This document shows, piece by piece, positions 1-7,516 of a DNA stretch of 64,000 nucleotides; the stretch's first letter is position 1; each line of letters starts with the position of its first letter. Source of the stretch: Tianweitania aestuarii. Lineage in GTDB: Bacteria; Pseudomonadota; Alphaproteobacteria; Rhizobiales; Rhizobiaceae. The stretch spans positions 1 through 64,000 of the forward strand of contig NZ_JAFMNX010000006.1 in NCBI RefSeq assembly GCF_018457165.1, written 5' to 3'. The notes beneath the pieces were generated by a model. It was not told where the DNA came from, searched no databases, and was given only the letters and a program-made list of their open reading frames with translations. Made by a program: the position numbers and the translations under genes.

Positions 1-241
1 AGAGCCGCCGGCGGCGAACCGCCCTCGTTGATGACCGCTTTCTACGGATAAGCTCCGGCCAAGTCAACACGCCAAATCAACCTGTGCGAACTTTTTACGA
101 CAAAAATTACGTCACCTTGCGGAAGACCCAACGGAGCCCAGACAGCGCTCCACTGGGCTGCCGAACGCGGATCAGTCCGCTCTGCCGCGCTTCAATCGGC
201 CGGCGGTTCCGCAATCCACTGCCCGCCGCGACGCGTTCGCC

Positions 242-1237
242 TTATCCCGCTACGTCGATCACTACCCGCCCCCGCACGTGACCATCGATGATCTCGTTCG
301 CCAGATCCTGGATCTTCGACAAGGGCTCGACCTGGGTGATGGCTTCAAGCTTGTTCAGGTCGAGATCACGCGCCAGACGCTCCCAGGCCCGGTTGCGCTG
401 ATCCTGCGGCGCCATCACGGAATCCACCCCGATCAAGGCAACGCTCCTCAGGATATGCGGAAGCACCGTTCCGGGCAGATCGGCCCCCCCGGCAAGACCG
501 CAACAGGCGATCGCCCCTCCCCTCATTGTTTGCGCCAGGGCATTGACGAGCGTGGTGGAACCCACGGCATCGACGCCACCCGTCCAGCGCTCCTTCTGCA
601 AAGGTCCGGCTTTTGCGGCGAGCTCCTCGCGGCCGATGAAGGCACTCGCGCCAAGGCCGCTGAGGTAATCATGCGTTTCCGGCCTGCCGGTTGCCGCCGT
701 GACCTTGTATCCCCGCGCGGCCAGAAGGCTGATCGCAACCGATCCGACGCCGCCCGCTGCACCGGTCACCAACACCTCACCTTCACCCGGCTGGATGCGG
801 CCCCAGTCTTCGAGCGCATCGACGCAAAGCGCTGCCGTATAACCGGCGGTTCCGATCGCCATGGCCTGCATGGGCGTAAACGCATCCGGCAAGCGGGTCA
901 GCCATTCCGGCTTCAAGCGCTGGAAGCGGCTGTAGCCACCCCATTCGGTTTCCGACAGGCCCCAACCATTGACCACGACCTTGTCGCCTTCTTTCCAGTC
1001 GGGCGAGCGGCTTTCCACCACCGTGCCGGCCAGATCGATGCCGGCCACCATGGGCAAACGCCGTGCGATGCGGCCCTTGCCGCTGACGGCGAGGCCGTCC
1101 TTGTAATTGAGTGTCGAGTACGCGATCTCGACGAGCACGTCATGATCCGGCAGGTCCGATTGCGAAAGATCGCGAAACGCGACGCTCTGGCTGTCTTCGG
1201 CCTTGTCGATAACGAGGGCGCGGAAAGTGTCGGACAT
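242..1237 (-). CDS. acuI: Acrylyl-CoA reductase (NADPH), AcuI/YhdH family MDR oxidoreductase
   Basis: A 331-aa zinc-independent medium-chain dehydrogenase/reductase. The family reduces acryloyl-CoA to propionyl-CoA with NADPH and protects against toxic acrylate. The N-terminal GroES-like half carries the family-typical NYKDGLA and GIDLAGTV segments. The Rossmann nucleotide loop GAAGGVGSVA is at residues 159-168. Length is normal for AcuI. The ATG follows a strong GGGAGAA ribosome site. It lies 35 bp downstream of a GntR-type regulator on the same strand, so the two probably form an operon controlled by that regulator. No DMSP lyase or CoA-ligase gene is nearby, so the physiological source of acrylyl-CoA is not shown. 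Confidence 0.88.
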   Translation of the reverse strand: MSDTFRALVIDKAEDSQSVAFRDLSQSDLPDHDVLVEIAYSTLNYKDGLAVSGKGRIARRLPMVAGIDLAGTVVESRSPDWKEGDKVVVNGWGLSETEWGGYSRFQRLKPEWLTRLPDAFTPMQAMAIGTAGYTAALCVDALEDWGRIQPGEGEVLVTGAAGGVGSVAISLLAARGYKVTAATGRPETHDYLSGLGASAFIGREELAAKAGPLQKERWTGGVDAVGSTTLVNALAQTMRGGAIACCGLAGGADLPGTVLPHILRSVALIGVDSVMAPQDQRNRAWERLARDLDLNKLEAITQVEPLSKIQDLANEIIDGHVRGRVVIDVAG

Positions 1238-1272
1238 GATGGTTCTCCCTAAACGTCTGTGAAACCGGACAA

Positions 1273-2016
1273 TCAGCCGGCGCTGCGTGCCGCACGCGCG
1301 GAAAGCGTCGCGCTGTACATGGCACGGAGATAATCGAGCAGCTGCTCCAGGGCGGCGACGGCGGCCTCGGCATCGCGGCCGCGAATGGCTTCCAGCAGGG
1401 CGCGATGAAGCGTCACGACCTGCTGGCGCTCACGCATGCGCACCACGATCATGTTGGTGATCGGGATAAACGCCTCGATCACCGTATACATCATCAGGTC
1501 GAGCGGCCCGTTGCGGCTTGCCCGCACCAGAGCGCGATGGAAGCGAACATCGGACGCGCAGAACTCTTCGTCGCTGGTTGCGCTGTCGCTTTGAAGGGCG
1601 ATCTCGGCTTCCATCGCTGAAAGCTCGTCCTGCGTATGATTGGCGGCGGCCAGGCGGCAGCAGATCGCCTCGGTTTCGCGCCGCGCCGTGATGATCTCGT
1701 CGATATCAAAGGCACCGACACCCACCAGCAGCGTTGCAGCCGCCGTGATCGTGCCGGACAAGCCAGCCGGATCCGGCCGCATCACGAAGGTGCCGCCCGA
1801 TGGACCGCGCTTGGACTGAATGAGGTTCTGTGCCGCTAGGCGCTTCAGCGCTTCGCGCACCGTTGGACGCGAGATCCCATAGCGACGCGCCAGCTCTTCT
1901 TCGGTGGGCAGACGTTCGTTGATCTTGAGGCGGCCGTCCAGAATGGCCTCGCGAATGCTGTCAGCCACCTGCTTGGCAACGCTGCCGCGCACCACGCTGT
2001 CATAGTTCAGAACCAT
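1273..2016 (-). CDS. FadR-subfamily GntR transcriptional regulator
   Basis: A 247-aa regulator. A winged helix-turn-helix lies at about residues 8-75, with the GntR signature [21 protein letters not shown] helical FCD ligand-binding domain follows from about residue 100, including the HRALV and HRALLEAI segments that carry metal or ligand-binding histidines in this family. The ATG follows AGGAAAG. Being directly upstream of acuI, it probably controls that gene in response to an organic or CoA-linked acid; the ligand is unknown. The upstream gap has a repeated AGGTCT that could be an operator. Confidence 0.87.
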   Translation of the reverse strand: MVLNYDSVVRGSVAKQVADSIREAILDGRLKINERLPTEEELARRYGISRPTVREALKRLAAQNLIQSKRGPSGGTFVMRPDPAGLSGTITAAATLLVGVGAFDIDEIITARRETEAICCRLAAANHTQDELSAMEAEIALQSDSATSDEEFCASDVRFHRALVRASRNGPLDLMMYTVIEAFIPITNMIVVRMRERQQVVTLHRALLEAIRGRDAEAAVAALEQLLDYLRAMYSATLSARAARSAG

Positions 2017-2317
2017 CGTCTTTCCTCGTTCCGGCCGAGCATGTCAGAGGCTGACGCTCGAATCCAGTTTAAATATAGGTCTGACGAATAGGTCTTTTTC
2101 TGCGTGCCGTCATGAAGGCCCCGCCCGAGCAGCTGAAAGGCTCCGCACGGGTTGCATGTGGAACCCGGTTTCCGTAAGAAAAGCGCCATCACATGGACCC
2201 GGTGCAAGAGCCGGGTGGCTATTCCGGCCGCCGATCCGCCGGACAACAGAACACGTGGCTCCTTCCTTTCTGGCTGCTTTCTTCGAGCAGCTCCATGTGC
2301 CTGCTTCCTGGTTTTAC
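2017..2317. promoter_or_regulatory. Divergent intergenic region with AGGTCT direct repeat
   Basis: This gap separates the leftward GntR gene from the rightward SulP gene. It contains two ATAGGTCT-like copies (about 2074-2082 and 2087-2095, 13 bp apart) in an AT-rich patch, and the first also forms the small palindrome GTCTGAC. They could be operator or promoter elements for the GntR gene. An open frame extends SulP leftward to 2156, but its sequence does not look like a transporter N-terminus, so the gap is treated as non-coding. Confidence 0.3.
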
Positions 2318-3814
2318 ATGAACAATTTCGTTTCCCGCTCCCGCTTCGAGTGGTTCAACAGCGTGGCCGAAGCACGTCGCGACGTGCTGGCCGGCATCGT
2401 CGTTGCGCTCGCCCTCATTCCCGAGGCGATCGGCTTTTCCATTATCTCCGGCGTTGATCCGCGCGTCGGCCTTTATGCCTCCGTGGCCATCGCCATCGTG
2501 ATCGCGTTCCTTGGCGGCCGCCCCGGCATGATCTCGGCCGCAACGGCCGCGGTGGCCGTGGTTGTGACGCCGCTCGTGCGCGACCACGGCGTCGAATATC
2601 TGTTTGCCGCCACCATCCTGATGGGTCTGATCCAGATCGTCGCCGGCGTGTTGCGTCTCGATCTCCTGATGCAGTTCGTGTCGCGCTCGGTGATCACCGG
2701 CTTCGTCAACGCACTTGCGATCCTGATCTTCATGGCGCAGCTGCCGCAGCTCACCGGCGTGACCTGGCACACTTATGCGATGGTGGCTGCCGGGCTTGCC
2801 ATCATCTACCTGTTTCCGCGCCTCACCACGGCCGTGCCCTCGCCGCTCGTGGCGATCCTGGTTCTGGCAGCCGTCAGCATCGGCTTCGGGCTGCCTGTGA
2901 ACACGGTCAGCGACATGGGCCAGCTGCCCGAAGGCCTGCCGTCCTTTGCCTTGCCCAACATTCCGCTGACGCTCGAGACGCTGTGGATCATCCTGCCCTA
3001 CTCCCTGACCATGGCGGCCGTCGGCCTGCTGGAATCCATGATGACCGCGCAGATCGTGGACGACATGACGGATACCGACAGCGACAAGCAGCGTGAGTGC
3101 ATGGGCCAGGGCGGCGCCAACATCGCCGCAGCCTTGGTCGGCGGCATGGGCGGCTGCGCCATGATCGGGCAGTCCGTCATCAACGTCACGTCGGGCGGCC
3201 GCAAGCGGCTTTCGACCTTCGTGGCCGGCGCCTTCCTGTTGTTCCTCCTGGCGGTTCTCGGCCCGATCGTCGGTCGCATCCCGATGCCGGCGCTGGTGGC
3301 CGTCATGATCATGGTCTCGATCGGCACGTTTAGCTGGAATTCGATCCCCAACCTGCGCCGCCACCCACCGACCTCCTCGATCGTGATGCTCGTCACCGTG
3401 GCGGTTGTCGTGGTCACGCATGATCTGGCGCAAGGCGTGCTCGCCGGCGTTCTCCTGTCGGGCATCTTCTTCACCGGCAAGGTGCGCCGCATGTTCACCG
3501 TGGAGCGGCTGGATGCAACGAGCGGAGCCTCGCCCGTGCTTTACCGGGTGAGCGGCGAGATCTTCTTCGCATCCGTTGATCGCTTCACCCGCGCCTTTGT
3601 GCCGGAAAACGGCCAGCGCGTGGTGATCGACGTGTCCTCAGCCCATTTCTGGGACATTTCCGGCGTCGGCGCGCTCGACAAGATCGTTGCCCGCCTGCGC
3701 CGCGACGGTTCGGAGGTCGAGGTCATCGGCTATAACCGCGCCAGCGCCGATCTGATCGACCGCTTCGCCCTTCACGACAAGACCGGCGTCGAGCTGGGCG
3801 TCGTGCCCCACTGA
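2318..3814 (+). CDS. SulP family inorganic anion transporter with STAS domain
   Basis: A 498-aa membrane protein from the start chosen here. The N-terminal part holds about 10-12 hydrophobic segments, beginning with the conserved SulP stretch [21 protein letters not shown]-terminal STAS domain occupies about residues 395-498 and includes [20 protein letters not shown], the anti-sigma-antagonist-like motif. SulP proteins move sulfate, bicarbonate or other anions across the inner membrane; the substrate cannot be read from the sequence. The frame is open from 2156, but the ATG at 2318 leaves a typical SulP N-terminus ([13 protein letters not shown]) and is preferred. Confidence 0.85.
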   Translation: MNNFVSRSRFEWFNSVAEARRDVLAGIVVALALIPEAIGFSIISGVDPRVGLYASVAIAIVIAFLGGRPGMISAATAAVAVVVTPLVRDHGVEYLFAATILMGLIQIVAGVLRLDLLMQFVSRSVITGFVNALAILIFMAQLPQLTGVTWHTYAMVAAGLAIIYLFPRLTTAVPSPLVAILVLAAVSIGFGLPVNTVSDMGQLPEGLPSFALPNIPLTLETLWIILPYSLTMAAVGLLESMMTAQIVDDMTDTDSDKQRECMGQGGANIAAALVGGMGGCAMIGQSVINVTSGGRKRLSTFVAGAFLLFLLAVLGPIVGRIPMPALVAVMIMVSIGTFSWNSIPNLRRHPPTSSIVMLVTVAVVVVTHDLAQGVLAGVLLSGIFFTGKVRRMFTVERLDATSGASPVLYRVSGEIFFASVDRFTRAFVPENGQRVVIDVSSAHFWDISGVGALDKIVARLRRDGSEVEVIGYNRASADLIDRFALHDKTGVELGVVPH

Positions 3815-3875
3815 CACCCTCTGATCGGCTGCTGATCCAAAACCGGCACCAGCAGCGCTCTTGAAGGCCAAATGC

Positions 3876-3910
3876 AAAAAAGCCGCCCCGGGTGCCCGGA
3901 GCGGCTTTTT
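3876..3910. terminator. Bidirectional rho-independent terminator
   Basis: AAAAAGCCGC and GCGGCTTTTT flank a GC-rich inner stem, giving a strong hairpin with A and T tracts on both sides. It lies between the convergent SulP gene and ferritin-like gene and probably serves both. Confidence 0.85.
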
Positions 3911-3935
3911 CTTTGAGCCTGATGGTTCGAAGACA

Positions 3936-4382
3936 TCAGCCCTCTGCAGCGGTGTCCATCCAGGCCTTGTGCTTGGTTTCGTCAGCCAGCGCCTTCTGGA
4001 AGAAGCTCTTCGCTTCCGGCGTCGCAGCCGTGTTCTTCGACGCCTGATCATAGGCCATCTTGGTCTCGATCTCGTTTGTCGACATCGCCTTCAGGATGGT
4101 CTTGTCGCCGATCATGGAGGCCAGCGCGACCTTGCCGGTGGTCAGATATTCCTTCATGTCGCCTTCCTTCGGCGCTTCCACGCCCAGCGTACCCGCCATG
4201 CGGGTGAGTTCGGCGACATGGCTGTCGTGATCTGCCTTGAACTCGCTGATCTTGGCCTTGAAAGCAGGATCTTCCAGCTTCTCGATGGTCGAGACATAGG
4301 CTGCAATCGCATCATGCTCGAGGATCAGCAGGTTCTGGATCAGCTTGGGAAAAGTGTCTTCCGTTCCAACAGTCGTAACCAA
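3936..4382 (-). CDS. Ferritin-like four-helix-bundle protein (DUF2383/DUF892-like)
   Basis: A 148-aa, almost entirely helical acidic protein. Four helices carry a ferritin-like set of possible metal ligands: E22 (ILEHDAIAAY), D51/H55 (DHDSH), E104/E106 and E135-x-x-H138 (DETKHKAWM). The family is found in stress-linked loci of alphaproteobacteria; the role is not established, but metal binding or oxidative-stress protection is plausible. No signal peptide is visible, so it is probably cytoplasmic. An inverted repeat GGAACG-N8-CGTTCC (4413-4432) lies just upstream. It sits next to other small stress-type genes, and general-stress control would fit, though no good EcfG promoter is present. Confidence 0.72.
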   Translation of the reverse strand: MVTTVGTEDTFPKLIQNLLILEHDAIAAYVSTIEKLEDPAFKAKISEFKADHDSHVAELTRMAGTLGVEAPKEGDMKEYLTTGKVALASMIGDKTILKAMSTNEIETKMAYDQASKNTAATPEAKSFFQKALADETKHKAWMDTAAEG

Positions 4383-4412
4383 TTCGATCTCCTGATGTTT
4401 GCTTGAAGATGC

Positions 4413-4432
4413 GGAACGCCGCCAAGCGTTCC
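4413..4432. promoter_or_regulatory. Inverted repeat upstream of ferritin-like gene
   Basis: GGAACG and CGTTCC are separated by 8 bp, 31 bp before the start codon of the leftward gene. It could be an operator or a leader hairpin; no regulator is assigned. Confidence 0.3.
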
Positions 4433-4496
4433 GTTTGAAAATGATGCTCGTAATACCAGCCGACCAAAGGACTTGCCCGCCCGCGATCGCAGCCGC

Positions 4497-4754
4497 TTAT
4501 TCGCCGCTGCTCACGCGTGCTTTGGCATCATCCAGGATGCGTTTGATCTCGCGCGTCTGCGCGCCTTCCACGGCAAAGGCCGCCTGCGGCACGGCGCCGG
4601 GGTCTTCCTGCTGGCTGGAAGGTGCGAGCCGCTCATCGAGCGCCTTGGTCAGCGCCTCGTCCGGATTTCGCAAAAGATGCGTCAGGATCAGCGTGAGCAC
4701 CTCGCGCTGACCGTTGAGCGTACCTTCGATCTCAAAGGGGGTGAGTTCGGACAT
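4497..4754 (-). CDS. Hypothetical 85-aa protein
   Basis: A small acidic, helical, probably soluble protein with no recognised domain. Its start codon lies 2 bp past the stop codon of the 105-aa gene to its right, so the two are very likely cotranscribed and translationally coupled. Codon composition matches the neighbours. Its position within a group of stress-type genes (ferritin-like, SDR) is the only functional hint. Confidence 0.6.
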   Translation of the reverse strand: MSELTPFEIEGTLNGQREVLTLILTHLLRNPDEALTKALDERLAPSSQQEDPGAVPQAAFAVEGAQTREIKRILDDAKARVSSGE

Positions 4755-4756
4755 GG

Positions 4757-5074
4757 CTATTTGCGCGCCACATTGGTTGCGCCCGCGTCGCGAAACGCTG
4801 CCTCGGCGTCGTCCAACCGGTCACGGCTGATATCGGCGGACACGAGCAGCGCGCCGTTCAGCGCCGGTTCTTCCGCCGATCCGGCCTGCGGCTTGGCTTG
4901 CGCCACATCACCGCCCGAGGCCTTCGATCCGGCGCTGTTTTCAGATGACTGCGGCTCGATGAAAACGTCCGAGCGGTCCATTCCATATTCCTGAACCAGA
5001 TGCTCGACGGCAATTTCCGCCTCGCGACGGGTCGCGAACGTGCCGGTGAGTGTCGTGGTGCTGTTGTCGGACAT
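4757..5074 (-). CDS. Small general-stress-type protein (YflT-like fold), 105 aa
   Basis: A 105-aa protein with two alpha/beta segments, FATRREAEIAVEHLVQEYGM near the N-terminus and LVSADISRDRLDDAEAAFRD near the C-terminus. They are joined by a Ser/Ala/Gly-rich linker. The first segment resembles general-stress proteins of the YflT type. The start at 5074 is chosen because GGAGG sits 5 bp upstream and the longer open frame adds unrelated residues. It is divergent from the stress SDR gene, with a 176-bp gap that holds an EcfG-like promoter facing right. Confidence 0.6.
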   Translation of the reverse strand: MSDNSTTTLTGTFATRREAEIAVEHLVQEYGMDRSDVFIEPQSSENSAGSKASGGDVAQAKPQAGSAEEPALNGALLVSADISRDRLDDAEAAFRDAGATNVARK

Positions 5075-5172
5075 ATCTGCCTCCATTGTGTCGCGGGAAG
5101 AAGCCACAAAACACCCTGTTGGTTCCCACGATCCATGTTGGGCCAGCGCCGTCGGACCGAGGCTGTCCGGTT

Positions 5173-5197
5173 GGAACAACAGCGTGGCGTTTCAGTT
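5173..5197 (+). promoter_or_regulatory. Candidate EcfG-type stress promoter for the SDR gene
   Basis: GGAAC (5173-5177), a 16-bp spacer and AGTT (5194-5197) resemble the alphaproteobacterial EcfG consensus GGAAC-N16/17-CGTT, with one mismatch in the -10. The distance to the ATG at 5251 is about 54 bp. Confidence 0.4.
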
Positions 5198-5250
5198 CTC
5201 CCAAGCACCCCATCACCACAACGCAGCACCGATCTCAGCTGGAGAACGAC

Positions 5251-6117
5251 ATGTCCGATACGCGCTATCCTGAACTCAAGGCGCCGCATCCCAAGCAGCA
5301 GCAATCCATGCCCGGCGAAACCGACAAGATGGATCCGCGTCCCAACCACGGTGAAGACAGCTACAAGGGCAGCGGCCGCCTGGAAGGCCGGGCCGCGATC
5401 ATCACCGGCGCGGATTCCGGTATTGGCCGCGCCGTGGCGATCGCCTATGCCCGCGAAGGCGCCGACGTGCTGATTTCCTATCTCAGCGAAGACAAGGATG
5501 CGCAGGACACGGCAAAGCTCGTGGAAGAAGCCGGCCGCAAGGCGATCCTGATGCCGGGCGACATTGCCGAAGAAAGCCACTGCAAGGCGATTGTCAAACG
5601 TGCCGTGGATGCGTTCGGCCGGCTCGACATTCTCGTCAACAATGCCGCGCATCAGGCGACGATCGACGACATCGCCGATCTGACCGCAGAAGAACTGGAC
5701 AAGACCTTCCGCACCAACATCTACAGCCAGTTCTTCCTGTCGAAGGCAGCGCTCGAGCACATGAAGGAAGGCGCGTCGATCATCAACACGACGTCCATCC
5801 AGGCCGAAGACCCCTCCCCCGGCCTGCTGGCTTATGCCGCCACCAAGGGCGCGATCTACAACTTCACGCAAGGACTGGCGCAGATGGTCGCCGAAAAGGG
5901 CATCCGCGTGAACGGCGTCGCACCCGGCCCGATCTGGACGCCGCTGATCCCCTCCACCATGCCACCGGAAAAGGTCGAGAAGTTCGGCGCCAACACCCCC
6001 ATGAAACGCGCCGGCCATCCCGGCGAACTGGCAGCCGCCTATGTGTACCTCGCCTCCGACGACGCCAGCTACACCACAGGCGCCATCATCGCCGTCACTG
6101 GCGGTCGTCCGATGTAA
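5251..6117 (+). CDS. General-stress SDR-family oxidoreductase (YghA-like)
   Basis: A 288-aa short-chain dehydrogenase. It has the glycine-rich NAD(P) loop ITGADSGIGRAVA (about residues 49-61), the NNAA motif (LVNNAAHQ), and the active-site YAATK with its upstream Ser (TTSIQ). The N-terminal tail PHPKQQQSMPG...MDPRPNHGE is characteristic of the stress-induced YghA/YhdF-like subgroup, so an alcohol or aldehyde substrate is likely but not certain. The ATG at 5251 is preceded by GGAGAA, and the open frame upstream has no family similarity. A strong hairpin terminator follows the gene. Confidence 0.85.
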   Translation: MSDTRYPELKAPHPKQQQSMPGETDKMDPRPNHGEDSYKGSGRLEGRAAIITGADSGIGRAVAIAYAREGADVLISYLSEDKDAQDTAKLVEEAGRKAILMPGDIAEESHCKAIVKRAVDAFGRLDILVNNAAHQATIDDIADLTAEELDKTFRTNIYSQFFLSKAALEHMKEGASIINTTSIQAEDPSPGLLAYAATKGAIYNFTQGLAQMVAEKGIRVNGVAPGPIWTPLIPSTMPPEKVEKFGANTPMKRAGHPGELAAAYVYLASDDASYTTGAIIAVTGGRPM

Positions 6118-6130
6118 GAACGGACTGCAG

Positions 6131-6166
6131 CAACGAACCGGCGGTAACCTCACCGCCGGTTCGTTG
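6131..6166. terminator. Bidirectional hairpin terminator
   Basis: A perfect 15-bp stem, CAACGAACCGGCGGT with ACCGCCGGTTCGTTG, encloses a 6-nt loop. It lies between the convergent SDR gene and the type I secretion operon. It lacks long T tracts but is very stable. Confidence 0.7.
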
Positions 6167-7498
6167 TCATCGCTCCATGAAAGCACGGGCCATGCTGTCG
6201 CGCACCGGCTTCGTCAGGTAATCGAAAAACGTACGCTCCGCCGTCTGGATCAGAATCTCGGCGGGCATCCCAGGCGTGGGATGGAAGCCGTGCACGCGGG
6301 CGATCTCGTCGGGCGATAACGCCACGCGAGCCAGGTAGACCTCCTTGGCACCGTTCGGCGTGCTCGATAGCGAATCTGCCGAAACATAGAACACTTCGCC
6401 ATTCAGCACGGGCGTCGTGCGCGCGCTCAGCGCCACCAGCCGAACCGTCGCATGCTGCCCGACCTTCACATTGTCGATCTGATTGCGCGGAACCTGCGTT
6501 TCAATGATCAAAGGCGCATCGGAGGGCAGGATCTCCAGGATCGCTTTGCCGCTTTCGATCACGCCGCCGGTGGTATGATAATAAAGCCTGACGATCGTGC
6601 CCGCGACCGGCGCATCGATGGTGGATCGGCGCAACACGCTTTCGGCTTCGCGTGATTGCTCGCGGATCGAATCCAGCTCGCTCTGCGCCTTCTGCAACTC
6701 GTCGAGTGCTGCCTGCACATAGGTGTTGCTGACCTGCTCGATCTGCTGCCGCGACTTCACGACCTGCGCACCCGTTTCCGCGATCTCCGCGACCAGCCGG
6801 CCGATCTGCCCCTCGCTATCGGCAATGGCGCGCTGGATGGACTTGATCTCGGTCGCCCGCATCAGCCCCTTCTTCAGAAGTACCTGCTTGCCGTCGAACT
6901 CCTCGTTCAGCAACAGAAGCTGCTTTTCCATTGCTGAGCGCTGAAGGTCATAGCCCCGGCTGCGAAAATCGAGCGAAGCAATGTTTTGCTCGAGCAAGAC
7001 AACATCGCTGTTGAGCTTGGCTGTCCAGGCCTCGAAGTTCAGCCGCTGTGTTTCGACGACTTCCACGATCTCGGCATCGGCATTGTCGCGCACGATGTCC
7101 GGCCACGTCACGGCAGGCGCGCGATGCACCTGTGCCCGCAACCGCGCCACCAGCGCTTCAAGCCGCGCGCGGCGCAGATAAAGCTGCCGACCATTCGCCT
7201 GCGCCGCCGTCTTGTCCAACCGCACCAGCGGCTGACCCGCAACGACCTTGTCGCCTTCGTTGACCAGAATTTCCTCGATGATGCCGCCTTCCAGATGCTG
7301 CACGATCTTGTTCTGGCCGGTGGCGACGAAGCTGCCCTGCGAGATCACGGCGGCCGCAAGCGGCGCGGTAAAGCCCCAGGCGCTGAAGCCGCCGAAGATC
7401 ACGGCAAGAATTGCCATGCCGAAGATCGTGTGCTTGCGGATCGAACGCGGAACCTCCGCATACCATTCCCCTCCGTGAACTGTGGCTAGATCCGTCAT
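6167..7498 (-). CDS. Type I secretion HlyD-family membrane fusion protein
   Basis: A 443-aa periplasmic adaptor. One N-terminal membrane segment (about residues 25-50, FGMAILAVIFGGFSAWGF) anchors it in the inner membrane. A split biotinyl-lipoyl domain follows (QHLEGGIIEEILVNEGDKVVAGQPL and the matching half DAPVAGTIVRLYYHTTGGVI), enclosing a long coiled-coil hairpin. The C-terminus GMPAEILIQTAERTFFDYL...D is typical of the PrtE/HlyD group. It should connect the ABC exporter encoded just upstream (18-bp gap) to an outer-membrane TolC channel, which is not encoded in the window. It is the last gene of the leftward operon 13748-6167. Confidence 0.9.
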   Translation of the reverse strand: MTDLATVHGGEWYAEVPRSIRKHTIFGMAILAVIFGGFSAWGFTAPLAAAVISQGSFVATGQNKIVQHLEGGIIEEILVNEGDKVVAGQPLVRLDKTAAQANGRQLYLRRARLEALVARLRAQVHRAPAVTWPDIVRDNADAEIVEVVETQRLNFEAWTAKLNSDVVLLEQNIASLDFRSRGYDLQRSAMEKQLLLLNEEFDGKQVLLKKGLMRATEIKSIQRAIADSEGQIGRLVAEIAETGAQVVKSRQQIEQVSNTYVQAALDELQKAQSELDSIREQSREAESVLRRSTIDAPVAGTIVRLYYHTTGGVIESGKAILEILPSDAPLIIETQVPRNQIDNVKVGQHATVRLVALSARTTPVLNGEVFYVSADSLSSTPNGAKEVYLARVALSPDEIARVHGFHPTPGMPAEILIQTAERTFFDYLTKPVRDSMARAFMER

Positions 7499-7516
7499 CG
7501 CGTCACGCCTTCTGGC

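Noticed and set aside
4383-4440. EcfG promoter upstream of the ferritin-like gene
   Set aside because: GGAAC and CGTT are present but only 9 bp apart, not 16-17 bp; the arrangement is better read as an inverted repeat.
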